Positions 53,744 to 62,179 of a DNA stretch of 64,000 nt are shown piece after piece; the first letter of the stretch is position 1; every line of letters begins with the position of its first letter. Both the position numbers and the translations under genes were made by a program. The notes under the pieces were generated by a model. It searched no databases. It worked only from the letters and a program-made list of their open reading frames with translations, and had not been told where the DNA came from. Source of the stretch: Microbacterium flavum (GTDB lineage: Bacteria; Actinomycetota; Actinomycetes; Actinomycetales; Microbacteriaceae); the NCBI RefSeq assembly GCF_018717645.1, contig NZ_JAFLHG010000005.1:124001-188000 (forward strand), read 5' to 3'.

Positions 53744-53791
53744 AGTGCAAGGTCAGCGATGCCAAGTGCAACGAACGGACCCCAAGTGCAA
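53744..53791. repeat. Three direct repeats AGTGCAA at about 20-bp spacing
   Basis: AGTGCAA occurs at 53744, 53765 and 53785 (the last two as AAGTGCAACGA). Their 20-21-bp helical spacing suggests a protein-binding array, adjoining the right ~113-bp repeat. No copies accompany the left repeat. Confidence 0.6.
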
Positions 53792-53902
53792 CGAGAACGC
53801 GGTTCCGACAGGAAGTGTCGGTATCGCTACTCGATGACACTAGGTGTCGCGCCGGAAGGACACTTCTGAGGGTTGCGCGGCATCCTTGTCGTGACACTTT
53901 CC
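53790..53902. repeat. ~113-bp direct repeat, right copy
   Basis: Same orientation as the copy at 47251, at a constant offset of 6539 bp, about 70% identical by hand alignment. Contains CCGACAGGAAGTGTCGG, GATGACACT and TTGTCGTGACACTTTCC, and one extra GGACACTT. Separates the 6.5-kb detoxification cassette from the heavy-metal island. Confidence 0.7.
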
Positions 53903-54066
53903 TGAGACAGGCCGCCTGGCGGACCTTGGGAGGCGCCAGCGCACACGGCGAGGAACAGGGCGATTGATGGCCCCTGCCGCAGGAGGAATCTGGACTGATC
54001 ATTTTTCGAGTGGCATGTGTTTGCTACTTGTATTCTCGGAGCATCTTCTCCGGTGAATGGATCGTC

Positions 54067-54291
54067 GTGCCTTCTGCTGTCAAACCTCCGGCCGAGCGTG
54101 AACGCTGGTCATCCACTCGATTCGTCCTTTTTGCCTTCACGTTCAACGCGTTGTGTTTGTTGGTGCTCCTGGCGAATCTGCTCACCGGCAATGTCTGGTG
54201 GAAGGTCGCGGTGCCGATCGCTGTCGTTTGCCTTCTTTTCGGAGGGCTGGCGGGGTTCCTAGCCAGGAGATTGCGGCTCAAAGAGCGATAG
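54067..54291 (+). CDS. Small two-helix membrane protein
   Basis: GTG at 54067 gives 74 residues with two membrane helices (FVLFAFTFNALCLLVLLANL, VAVPIAVVCLLFGGLAGFLA) and a basic end (ARRLRLKER). An alternative GTG is at 54010. It lies 73 bp before cmtR. No family recognised. Confidence 0.6.
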   Translation: MPSAVKPPAERERWSSTRFVLFAFTFNALCLLVLLANLLTGNVWWKVAVPIAVVCLLFGGLAGFLARRLRLKER

Positions 54292-54364
54292 GGGCGAGCT
54301 CAGTCGAAGGCACGTCGACCAACGGAGATTCTCAATAGGTCATCCCGGGCTGTATAGTCATCAT

Positions 54365-54700
54365 GTGCTGACTCTTGCTTCTCGTCTTGATGTGATGAAC
54401 CGGCTGGGTCGGGCGATGGCCGATCCGACGCGTTCACGGATCCTGCTGTCCTTACTGGACGGGCCTGGGTATCCGGCTGAGCTTTCTCGGGACTTGGAGT
54501 TGACTCGCACCAACGTTTCCAATCACTTGACCTGCCTTCGAGGGTGTGGCCTGGTGGTGGCAACACCCGAGGGGCGCCGCACGCGATACGAGATCTCCGA
54601 TCCTCATCTGACCCGAGGGATGCGCGATCTACTCGAGGCTGTGGTTGCTGTCGATCAGGGTGTCCCCTGCGTTGACGACGCGTGCGAGTGCTGCGCATAA
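54365..54700 (+). CDS. cmtR: CmtR-type Cd/Pb-sensing ArsR-family repressor
   Basis: This 111-residue repressor matches Mycobacterium CmtR in register: the metal ligands Cys57 and Cys61 (NHLTCLRGCGLVVATPEGRR) and Cys102 (GVPC) are at the same positions. CmtR binds Cd(II) or Pb(II) and releases DNA. The C-terminus adds extra cysteines (DDACECCA). GTG start at 54365; an AT-rich stretch (GGCTGTATAGTCATCATG, 54348-54365) upstream may be its operator. It is directly upstream of the metal-transport ATPase, the expected target. Confidence 0.95.
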   Translation: MLTLASRLDVMNRLGRAMADPTRSRILLSLLDGPGYPAELSRDLELTRTNVSNHLTCLRGCGLVVATPEGRRTRYEISDPHLTRGMRDLLEAVVAVDQGVPCVDDACECCA

Positions 54701-54740
54701 CCGGCGGGGCATCGGTCTTCGAGCGGACGGAGTGGGCGGG

Positions 54741-56879
54741 ATGAGCGAGGAGTGCTGCGGTCCGGACGAGCCCCTTAAGGTCGGCACGGTACGGCGAATC
54801 GAGTTGTCTGCACCTCGGGTAGCCTCGGATTCTTACTGCTCGCCGGGCGAGCCCGCCGCACTGGCCGTTGACGCAACGCCCTTGCACGTCGAGGACGGGG
54901 ACGCGTGCTGTGGTCCGAGTGTCTCGTCGACGGTGACCGGTACCGCGGGACAGGAGCCGGAGGTGCGGCCGCCGTGGTGGCGGGATCCTGCACTGCTCCC
55001 CTCAGTCCTTTCCGGTGTTTTCCTTCTTGCCGGGTACGTTTTCGAGTGGTCCGGGCTCTCCGTTCCCGCGCTGGTGCTGCAGTGGGTGGCGCTCCTGGCG
55101 GGTGCCTACACGTTCGTTCCTGGCGCAGTCCGCCGGCTGCTGCGCGGTCGCCTCGGTGTCGGGCTGTTAATGATGATCGCCGCGATAGGAGCGGTGCTAC
55201 TCGGTCACGTCGGTGAGGCCGCGACGCTCGCGTTCCTGTTCTCCCTCGCCGAGGCCCTCGAGGACCGCGCTATGGATCGTGCGAGAGAAGGTCTGCGCGC
55301 GCTTCTGTCGCTGATCCCCGACACGGTACGAGTGTCACGGTTGAACGGCGATGTCACGATACCTGCTGCGGATGTTCGGGAGCTCGACATCCTCGTGGTC
55401 GGCGCGGGCGAACGCGTCGCCACCGACGGTGTGGTCGTGGAGGGACGGTCGAGTCTGGACACGTCCGCGGTAACGGGCGAATCCATCCCCGTCGACGTCG
55501 CCCCGGGAGAACTAGTGGCAGCCGGTTCCGTGAACGGGGCAGCGACCTTGCGGATCGAGGCGAGCGCCGACGGCCGTGACAATTCCTTGACGCAGATCGT
55601 CGCGCTCGTGGAGCAGGCACACGCACGAAAAGGCAACCGGGCGCGGCTTGCTGACCGGATCGCGAGGCCTCTCGTTCCTGCGGTGCTGATTGCGGCCGCC
55701 GCAATCGTGTTGTTCGGTTTCTTGATCGGGGACCCCGGGACGTGGACGGAACGTGCTCTCGTCGTTCTGGTCGCCGCGTCCCCCTGCGCTCTGGCGATCG
55801 CTGTCCCGGTGACGGTGATCAGCGCCATCGGTGCCGCGTCCAAATTCGGTGTCATCATCAAGTCGGGCGAGGCGTTCGAGCAACTCGGCACTATCCGCGC
55901 CATCGCTTTGGACAAGACCGGCACCCTCACCCGAAACCAGCCCGTCGTCGTCGAGGTACACCCGGCGCCGGGCGTCACCCGCGAGGAATTGCTGGCCTGG
56001 GCGGCGGCAGTCGAAGCGACCAGCACGCACCCCCTCGCCATGGCCATCACGGCGGCCGCGCCCAGTGCTCCGGCCGCGGTGGATGTGCTGGAGGACGCGG
56101 GGCATGGAATTACGGGCCGAGTCGGTGGTCGCACCGTGCGTGTCGGCAACGCACGTTGGTTGGACGTCAGCGAGCAGAGCGACATCGCGGAGCACATGGC
56201 CGGGCAGGGAATGACGGTTGTGGTCGTGGAGGTTGACGGGAGGTTCGCCGGCCTGGTCGGAGTGCGCGACGAGTTGCGCCCGGAATCGGCGGAGACCGTT
56301 CGGATGCTGCACGCGCAGGGCATTGACACGGTCATGCTCACTGGCGACAACGCCCGCACCGCCCGCGCGATCGCCCGCGAGGCCGGAATCACCGACGTGC
56401 AAGCCGAACAGCTGCCGAGAGACAAGGCCGACGCGATCACCGCCCTGGTCGCCACACGGCCCACGGCAATGGTCGGCGATGGCATCAACGACGCCCCCGC
56501 TTTGGCCACGGCCACGGTCGGAATCGCGATGGGCGTGAAAGGGTCCGCGGCGGCGATCGAATCCGCCGACGTCGCCTTCACCGGCCACGACCTCCGACTC
56601 ATCCCCGCCGCGCTTGCTCATGCCAGACGCGGCCGACGGATCATGACCGCCAACATCGCCCTCGCCTTGGCGATCATCGTCGTCCTGTTCCCTCTCGCCT
56701 TGTTCGGGATGCTGGGCCTGGCCGGGGTGGTCTTGGTTCACGAGATCGCCGAATTGATCGTCATCGCCAACGGTGTCCGCGCTGCCCGCCGCCCCGCCCT
56801 CGCCCGCACCCATGTCCACTCCCGTCACACCTCAGCCCGCGCTGACGGTGGCCTGAATCTGGGCACCGCAACCCGCTGA
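54741..56879 (+). CDS. Heavy-metal P-type ATPase (Cd/soft-metal exporter)
   Basis: The 712-residue P1B ATPase has the phosphorylation motif DKTGTLT, TGES, HP locus (STHPLAMAI) and GDGINDAPAL. The membrane ion site reads SPC (VAASPCALAI) instead of the usual CPC. The N-terminus has repeated Cys clusters (EECCGPDE, SYCSPGEP, ACCGPS), a soft-metal binding module unlike the ferredoxin-like CxxC domain. Placed after cmtR, it is probably a Cd(II)/Pb(II)/Zn(II) efflux pump. The ATG at 54741 gives the normal N-terminus and follows a GGGCGGG-rich region. Confidence 0.92.
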   Translation: MSEECCGPDEPLKVGTVRRIELSAPRVASDSYCSPGEPAALAVDATPLHVEDGDACCGPSVSSTVTGTAGQEPEVRPPWWRDPALLPSVLSGVFLLAGYVFEWSGLSVPALVLQWVALLAGAYTFVPGAVRRLLRGRLGVGLLMMIAAIGAVLLGHVGEAATLAFLFSLAEALEDRAMDRAREGLRALLSLIPDTVRVSRLNGDVTIPAADVRELDILVVGAGERVATDGVVVEGRSSLDTSAVTGESIPVDVAPGELVAAGSVNGAATLRIEASADGRDNSLTQIVALVEQAHARKGNRARLADRIARPLVPAVLIAAAAIVLFGFLIGDPGTWTERALVVLVAASPCALAIAVPVTVISAIGAASKFGVIIKSGEAFEQLGTIRAIALDKTGTLTRNQPVVVEVHPAPGVTREELLAWAAAVEATSTHPLAMAITAAAPSAPAAVDVLEDAGHGITGRVGGRTVRVGNARWLDVSEQSDIAEHMAGQGMTVVVVEVDGRFAGLVGVRDELRPESAETVRMLHAQGIDTVMLTGDNARTARAIAREAGITDVQAEQLPRDKADAITALVATRPTAMVGDGINDAPALATATVGIAMGVKGSAAAIESADVAFTGHDLRLIPAALAHARRGRRIMTANIALALAIIVVLFPLALFGMLGLAGVVLVHEIAELIVIANGVRAARRPALARTHVHSRHTSARADGGLNLGTATR

Positions 56880-56903
56880 TCCGTGGACGGTAGACTGCGA
56901 AGG

Positions 56904-57341
56904 ATGATTTCGGCCGCTCGAACACAGGATGCTGTGATTCTGAGCGAGCGTCTGCTGATAACGAGGATCATTACGAGCGTGGCTCTCGCGCTGCTGCTGA
57001 TCGTCGGCGCGTGGATGGCGACTCACACCGAGCCTGAGGCAGCCGCACCGACCGCGTCGTCCGTCACGGAGCATGTGGACGCGCACATCGCGCCCCTTGC
57101 TGCTGGTACTCCGGTGATCGATCAGGGAACGACGAGTCCCGCACTGCTGGGCGTCGCGGTGTGTGTGCTTGGGGTGTTGTGTGGGCTGCTGCTGGTCGTG
57201 GTGACCCGGTGGGTGCATCGCACCTGGCGGCCACAGCCAGAACGAGGACTGCTGCCGCTGCTGAGAGCGCTGTTGCCCGCGCCAGCACCGCCCCGCGCTG
57301 CGGCGTTCACCCTGACACAGTTGAGCATTTCCCGAACCTGA
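56904..57341 (+). CDS. Membrane protein, DUF6153-like
   Basis: The 145-residue protein has two helices (IITSVALALLLIVGAWMATH, LLGVAVCVLGVLCGLLLVVV) and His/Glu-containing segments between them. Such small actinobacterial proteins with an extracytoplasmic His/Glu segment accompany metal efflux pumps; the assignment is tentative. An earlier GTG at 56883 is also possible. Overlaps nothing; 98 bp before the DsbA-like gene. Confidence 0.6.
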   Translation: MISAARTQDAVILSERLLITRIITSVALALLLIVGAWMATHTEPEAAAPTASSVTEHVDAHIAPLAAGTPVIDQGTTSPALLGVAVCVLGVLCGLLLVVVTRWVHRTWRPQPERGLLPLLRALLPAPAPPRAAAFTLTQLSISRT

Positions 57342-57439
57342 CACCTGGCACGCCACCCGTCTGTGGTGGTGACCTTCTCCGGCGCCTGCCGGGGAGATTT
57401 CTCTTATGCCCACGTGTCGTGACCGTTCGGAGTGCCTCC

Positions 57440-58102
57440 ATGAAAACCCCTGTGAAAGTGACGTTGATCACTGTCGCTGTTGTCGTCGCCTTGATCCTGG
57501 CGGCGGTCATCTATGTCCTTGTCAATCAACGCTCGACGCCTTCCCCGGGAGGGGAGGGGGAGCCCGCATCGGTGGTGCGACCGAACTCGCATGTCTTGGA
57601 GGACGGGGGTGAGGGTGCGGTCACGGTGGTGGAGTTCCTCGACTTCGAGTGTGAGGCGTGTGGGGCGTTCTACCCGATCGTTGAAGACATTCGGGAAAAG
57701 TTCGCGGGGCAGATCACCTATGTCGTCCGCTACTTCCCGCTACCCGGTCACACCAACTCCACCAACGCGGCCCTGGCTGCGGAGGCCGCTGCCGGGCAGG
57801 ACCGGTTCGAGGACATGTATCACCGGCTGTTCGAGACGCAGGCCGAGTGGGGCGAGTCGCAGGAATCCCGTGCTGATTTGTTCCGCGGATTCGCGGAAGA
57901 GCTCGGGCTGGACATGGCTGCCTACGACGCGGCGATTGCGGACCCGGAAACGCTGGCACGGGTGGAGATGGACCTCAACGAGGGTCAGGCGCTGGGTGTT
58001 TCCAGCACCCCGACGTTCTTCCTCGACGGCGAACCGCTCGAGCTGCAGCAGTGGAACGACCTCGAGGACGCCATCACACAAGCGCTGAGCACGGCCCCGT
58101 GA
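57440..58102 (+). CDS. DsbA-like membrane-anchored thiol oxidoreductase
   Basis: The 220-residue protein has an N-terminal anchor (VTLITVAVVVALILAAVIYV) and a thioredoxin-fold domain with the disulfide FECEACGAFY (CxxC as CEAC) and cis-Pro in SSTPTFFLDG. It would form or shuffle disulfides outside the membrane. The ATG at 57440 is preceded by GGAG at good spacing. Its stop overlaps the FAD oxidoreductase start (TGATG). Confidence 0.9.
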   Translation: MKTPVKVTLITVAVVVALILAAVIYVLVNQRSTPSPGGEGEPASVVRPNSHVLEDGGEGAVTVVEFLDFECEACGAFYPIVEDIREKFAGQITYVVRYFPLPGHTNSTNAALAAEAAAGQDRFEDMYHRLFETQAEWGESQESRADLFRGFAEELGLDMAAYDAAIADPETLARVEMDLNEGQALGVSSTPTFFLDGEPLELQQWNDLEDAITQALSTAP

Positions 58103-59121
58103 TGCCTGCCAGTCTTGCGCGCCGCCGGGCGATCATCGTTGGCGCCGGCCAATCAGGCCTTGCTGTCGCCGCGGCGCTGAGCGCGGAAGGGCTGCGGCCG
58201 CAACAGGATTTCGTCGTGATCGATGCGGCAGCTCCGGGTCAGCGTAGCTGGTCGTCAAGGTGGCACTCGATGGTGCTGCTCAGTGACGCCCGACACAGCG
58301 CTCTCCCGACTCGGCGGCATCCTGGGGATCAACGGCTGCACCCCCGGGTGGATGAGATGGTCGACTACCTCAAGGTGGTCGAGGCCGGGATCGGCGTCGA
58401 AACAGCCTGGAATATCCACGTCACCGGGGTCGAGCGACGTGGCGACGGAACCACCCTGCACCTGTCCACCACCGTGGGTGAGGTGCAGACCCGCAACATC
58501 GTCTGCGCCACGGGCGCTGCTGCCCACCCCCGACTTCCCGAATGGGCCACCGCATTGAGCGTCCCCGGTGTCGCGATCCATACCAGCAGCTACCAATACC
58601 CCCGCCAGATTCCCACCCGGGATGTGCTGATCGTCGGCGGCGGCAACAGCGGTTTGCAGATCGCACGGGAACTTGCCGCTTCCCACACAGTGACCGTGGC
58701 GGTGCGTACCCGCCGCGCGCACCGGCCGTTAGCGAGCTACCCGTTGGCCGCCGGCGGGCGTCGGCCGTTGTTCGGCGGGGATTTTCGTCCCGAGCCGGTG
58801 TTCGGTGACAGCTACGAACGGCTGCAACAGGTCGGGGTGCGAGTCGTCCCCGGGGTAACCGACGCGCGGGGCGGTGCGGTGACCTTCGCGGACGGGACGA
58901 CGGCATCACCGGGCTCGGTGATCTTCGCGACCGGCTACCTCCCCGGAGACGACTGGCTCCCCGATGAGGCACGCATCCGTGGGCCGCGGCGCACAACGAC
59001 CCCCGTACCGGGCCTGTTCGTCGCGGGATTCCCGCAATACAGCCGCAGCGGTGTCGACACCATCGCCGGGGTCTCCGCGGACGCGACAGCGATCGCACAC
59101 CATATCATCAACCGGCCGTAA
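58102..59121 (+). CDS. FAD-dependent flavoprotein, monooxygenase/ArsO-like
   Basis: The 339-residue protein has two Rossmann motifs (RRAIIVGAGQSGLAVAAALS, VLIVGGGNSGLQIARELAAS) with FMO/YUC-like order. In metal islands such proteins are often annotated ArsO-like monooxygenases or pyridine nucleotide-disulfide oxidoreductases; no CxxC is present. The start ATG overlaps the DsbA stop and the stop is 13 bp before the CDF start, so it is part of the island operon. Confidence 0.85.
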   Translation: MPASLARRRAIIVGAGQSGLAVAAALSAEGLRPQQDFVVIDAAAPGQRSWSSRWHSMVLLSDARHSALPTRRHPGDQRLHPRVDEMVDYLKVVEAGIGVETAWNIHVTGVERRGDGTTLHLSTTVGEVQTRNIVCATGAAAHPRLPEWATALSVPGVAIHTSSYQYPRQIPTRDVLIVGGGNSGLQIARELAASHTVTVAVRTRRAHRPLASYPLAAGGRRPLFGGDFRPEPVFGDSYERLQQVGVRVVPGVTDARGGAVTFADGTTASPGSVIFATGYLPGDDWLPDEARIRGPRRTTTPVPGLFVAGFPQYSRSGVDTIAGVSADATAIAHHIINRP

Positions 59122-59134
59122 GAGAGGGACCAAC

Positions 59135-60046
59135 ATGGGCGCTGGACACAGCCACGACACGGGCGAGGCCACCCCCCGGAACAGATTGCTGATCGCGTTC
59201 TCGATCACCGCATCGGTGTTCGTGATCGAAGTCATCGGCGCAGTCATCACCGGCAGCCTCGCGCTGCTCGTGGACGCCGCGCACATGCTGACCGACGTGA
59301 TCGGCCTCGCGATGGCGGTCACCGCCGCGCATCTGATGAACCGGCCCCCGTCTGACCGGTACACGTTCGGGCTGCGGCGTGCGGAAGTGCTCGCCGCTCT
59401 CGCCCAGGCCGCCCTCCTCCTCGGTGTGGGGATCTTCGCGCTGGTTGAGGGCATACGGCGACTATTTGAGCCGCCCGAGATCGCGTCCGGCAGCCTGTTG
59501 TTCTTCGGGATCGTCGGCCTGGTCGCGAACATCGCGTCCCTGCTGGTGCTGATGAGCGGTCGCACACGCAACCTGAACATGCGCGCCGCGTTCCTCGAGG
59601 TGTTCAATGACGCACTTGGCTCCGTCGGCGTCATCGTCAGCGCCATCCTGATCGCCACCCTCGGCTGGTACCAGGCAGACGCGGTCGCCGGCATCCTGAT
59701 CGCTCTCCTGATCATCCCGCGCACCTTCATCCTGCTCCGCGCATCCGGCAGCGTCCTGCTCGAATCCACCCCTCCCGGCCTTGACCTGGCGGAGGTACGC
59801 CGACACATCCTCGAGCTCCCGCAGGTGGTCGCGGTGCACGACCTGCACGCCTCCCAAGTCTCCACGGACCTCCCCACTCTGACCGCGCACGTCGTCGTCG
59901 ACGACACCCTCACCCCGGAACAGTCCGCCCGGCTCCTGCAAGAACTCCAGGAATGTGTCGCCGACCACTTCCCGGTGAGCATCGAGCACGCCACGTTCCA
60001 GATCGAACCGCAATCCCACCCCGGAGAACACACCACCCATGCGTAA
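59135..60046 (+). CDS. Cation diffusion facilitator (CzcD-like) transporter
   Basis: The 303-residue protein has six helices, the N-terminal MGAGHSHDTGEATPR and the TM2 site VDAAHMLTD (His-x3-Asp). The matching TM5 His-x3-Asp of zinc CDFs reads FLEVFNDALGS here, so His is replaced by Glu while the Asp remains. CDF proteins export Zn, Cd or Co by proton exchange. The ATG has an AGAGAGGGA ribosome site; the longer frame is a shadow. Overlaps the CopC gene by 8 nt. Confidence 0.92.
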   Translation: MGAGHSHDTGEATPRNRLLIAFSITASVFVIEVIGAVITGSLALLVDAAHMLTDVIGLAMAVTAAHLMNRPPSDRYTFGLRRAEVLAALAQAALLLGVGIFALVEGIRRLFEPPEIASGSLLFFGIVGLVANIASLLVLMSGRTRNLNMRAAFLEVFNDALGSVGVIVSAILIATLGWYQADAVAGILIALLIIPRTFILLRASGSVLLESTPPGLDLAEVRRHILELPQVVAVHDLHASQVSTDLPTLTAHVVVDDTLTPEQSARLLQELQECVADHFPVSIEHATFQIEPQSHPGEHTTHA

Positions 60047-60716
60047 TCCCCGCCGCTCACTCATCACCACCCTGGCCACCCTCCTCCTCGGAGCGGGACT
60101 AACCCTGGCTGTGGCGGCCCCCGCCCAAGCACACGACGAACTGGTCTCCTCCTATCCCCAAGCGGACTCCACCATCACCTCATCGCCCGCGGAAATCACT
60201 CTCTCCTTCAGCGGTGAACTCATCGCGGGAATGCAATCCGCCGCCGTCGAGGTGATCGCCTCAGATGGGCAAAACATTGCCACCGATGCACCGGCAGAGG
60301 ATGGCACCTCCATCACGCAGCACCTCACCCCGGACCCGCCGGCAGGCATGTTCACGGTCCGGTGGAAGGTCGTCTCCAGTGACGGCCACCCGATCAGCGG
60401 CGAATACACCTACACCGTCGCACCCACCGCCGCCGTCCCGAGCAGCCCCGCCGCCACACCAAGCACGGCTCCGCAAACTCCCCAACCGTCACCGACCGCG
60501 ACCGAAACATCCGCTGACAACGGATACGGAGGCGAGACCTCCGGCGGCGGCGACGCCTTCCCGATCGTCGCCGTGGTCGGGGGAGTGATCATCCTCGGGG
60601 GCGCCCTTGTCATCGTGTTGATGGTCGGCAGGGAACGGCGACGCCGCGACCGAGCCGACGCCGCGCGAGCCGCCCGGGACACGACCGCCGGGAAGGACTC
60701 GACGGATGAGTCCTGA
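60039..60716 (+). CDS. CopC-domain copper-binding protein
   Basis: The 225-residue protein has a signal peptide cleaved after AQA, giving a mature N-terminal His (AQA|HDELVSS), the known copper ligand of CopC. The CopC fold follows (ISTFSGELIAG-like LSFSGELIAGMQSA and VSSDGHPISGEYTY), then a Pro/Thr linker and a C-terminal membrane helix. It binds copper outside the membrane. It overlaps its neighbours by 8 and 11 nt. Confidence 0.9.
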   Translation: MRNPRRSLITTLATLLLGAGLTLAVAAPAQAHDELVSSYPQADSTITSSPAEITLSFSGELIAGMQSAAVEVIASDGQNIATDAPAEDGTSITQHLTPDPPAGMFTVRWKVVSSDGHPISGEYTYTVAPTAAVPSSPAATPSTAPQTPQPSPTATETSADNGYGGETSGGGDAFPIVAVVGGVIILGGALVIVLMVGRERRRRDRADAARAARDTTAGKDSTDES

Positions 60717-61242
60717 CCAGGCACGCAGGTTCGCTCTCGCCTGCATCGCGGCAGCAGGAGTGGTGCTGATTGATCAGGCCAGCAAGGCGGCCGCGTTTTC
60801 CACGCTGACTGAGGATGAGCGGATCCCGCTGCTGGGCGATCTGCTCGGCCTGCAGCTGGCTTTCAACCCTGGAGCCCTCCTCTCCCTCGGGTCCGGGGCG
60901 ACATGGCTGCTCACCCTGCTGGGGGTCGCCGCGACCGCCGTGCTCATCGTCGCCGCCACTCGCGCCCGCACCACCGGCTGGGCGGTCGGGATCGGGCTGA
61001 TCCTGGGCGGCGCGATCGGCAACCTGATCGACCGGCTTTTCGCCCCGCCCGCGTTCGGCCGCGGCCATGTCACCGACTTCCTCGCATACGGCAACTGGTT
61101 CATCGGCAACCTCGCCGACGTCGCTCTCGGCGCCGGCGTGATAATCCTGGGCGGAAGTCTGTGGATCCGTCACCGCCGCACCCACACAACGGCAACGGAC
61201 GATCCCACGGCCCCGGCAACCTCCGTGGAGGCGGGTCGATGA
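60706..61242 (+). CDS. lspA: Lipoprotein signal peptidase (signal peptidase II)
   Basis: The 178-residue aspartic protease has four helices and both catalytic Asp positions (GNLIDRLF and NLADVAL). It removes signal peptides of diacylglyceryl-modified lipoproteins. An lspA copy inside metal-resistance islands is a known pattern; here it may mature the lipoprotein TlpA-like protein encoded just downstream. ATG at 60706 overlaps the CopC gene end; its stop overlaps the next start (ATGA). Confidence 0.95.
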   Translation: MSPDQARRFALACIAAAGVVLIDQASKAAAFSTLTEDERIPLLGDLLGLQLAFNPGALLSLGSGATWLLTLLGVAATAVLIVAATRARTTGWAVGIGLILGGAIGNLIDRLFAPPAFGRGHVTDFLAYGNWFIGNLADVALGAGVIILGGSLWIRHRRTHTTATDDPTAPATSVEAGR

Positions 61243-61574
61243 TGGCGAAGCAACGAACCCCCCCGACCTACCAGCGCAACGCGTTCGCGCCGAGCCTGCT
61301 CGCTGCGGCCGCCCTGTTCGTTGCCCCCGCGCTCATCGGCAACGACTGGTTTTTGGCGGTGCTGTTCCTGACCGCCATCCTGGGCGTGATCGTGGCGTGG
61401 TTCGCCGTGCAGGCGCGGCAGTGGTGGTGGGTGCCCGTGTTCGCGGTGATCGTGGTGATCTGGAATCCGGTATTCCCGTTCCCATTCGCAGGGCCTGTCT
61501 GGACGGCCGCGCAACCGGTCGCAGCCGTGGTGTTCCTCGTCGCCGGTGCGCTGATCAAAGTGCGCCGCCCATGA
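61239..61574 (+). CDS. Three- or four-helix small membrane protein, DUF6804-like
   Basis: The 111-residue protein has helices SLLAAAALFVAPALIG, FLAVLFLTAILGVIVAWFAV, WVPVFAVIVVIWNP and AQPVAAVVFLVAGALI. It matches the small DUF6804-type proteins found beside lspA/CDF genes in Actinobacteria islands. No catalytic residue. Both ends overlap neighbours by 4 nt. Confidence 0.75.
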   Translation: MMAKQRTPPTYQRNAFAPSLLAAAALFVAPALIGNDWFLAVLFLTAILGVIVAWFAVQARQWWWVPVFAVIVVIWNPVFPFPFAGPVWTAAQPVAAVVFLVAGALIKVRRP

Positions 61575-62179
61575 CCACCCGCAGAGTCCGGACCCGGACT
61601 GCTGTCGCCCTGCTCCTCGCGGCGACGTTGCTCACCGGATGCGCAGCAGATGACTCCCTCGCGCAGCAGTACCGCGACGGCACCGATAAGGGCTACATCT
61701 CCGGCGATTTCCAGGTCGTGGAGATCCCGCAAGCTGAGCGGGGTGATCCTGTCGTGTTCGAGGGTGTCACCGAGCCCGGTGACAGGGTGACCAGCGACGA
61801 CTACCGGGGCGGGGTGCTGGTGGTGAACTTCTGGTACGCCGCGTGCGGGCCGTGCATCGTGGAAGCGCCGCTCCTGGAAGAGGTGTGGCAGGACTATCAG
61901 GACCAGGGTGTCGCGTTCCTCGGGGTGAACACCTACGACCAGCCCGCCACCGCGCTCTCCTTCGCCCGCGACAACAACATCACCTACCCGAGCGTGATCG
62001 ATGTGAACGACGGGCGGGTCAAACTGGCGTTCGCGCAGCTCACCCCCATCCAAGCCACCCCCACCACCCTCGTCATCGACCGTGACGGGAGAGTCGCCGC
62101 CCGGATCATCGGACAGCTGGCCGCCGCGTCGATCCTCTCCACCCTCGTCGCCGACACCCTCGTAGAGGATGCCCCGTGA
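61571..62179 (+). CDS. TlpA/ResA-type thioredoxin-like lipoprotein
   Basis: The 202-residue protein has a lipoprotein signal (LLTG|CAAD) and a thioredoxin-like domain with active site YAACGPCIVEAPLL and a cis-Pro (IQATPTTLVIDRDG). It reduces disulfides outside the membrane, for example in apocytochrome c or metal-binding proteins. It precedes ccdA with a 4-nt overlap, the expected electron donor. Confidence 0.92.
   Translation: MTTRRVRTRTAVALLLAATLLTGCAADDSLAQQYRDGTDKGYISGDFQVVEIPQAERGDPVVFEGVTEPGDRVTSDDYRGGVLVVNFWYAACGPCIVEAPLLEEVWQDYQDQGVAFLGVNTYDQPATALSFARDNNITYPSVIDVNDGRVKLAFAQLTPIQATPTTLVIDRDGRVAARIIGQLAAASILSTLVADTLVEDAP

Larger units (their letters stand above)
53669..54066. other. 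Repeat-rich gap without a convincing gene
   Basis: This ~400-bp stretch holds three AGTGCAA direct repeats (53744-53791), the right ~113-bp repeat (53790-53902) and about 160 bp of lower-GC sequence before the small membrane protein. Frames read through it end in PTGSVGIATR-like nonsense. It looks like an insertion-sequence end without its transposase. Confidence 0.55.

Noticed and set aside
53493..53837. 114-residue plus-strand frame across the repeats
   Set aside because: It crosses the AGTGCAA array and the right repeat and ends in the same PTGSVG tail as the left copy, so it is noncoding.
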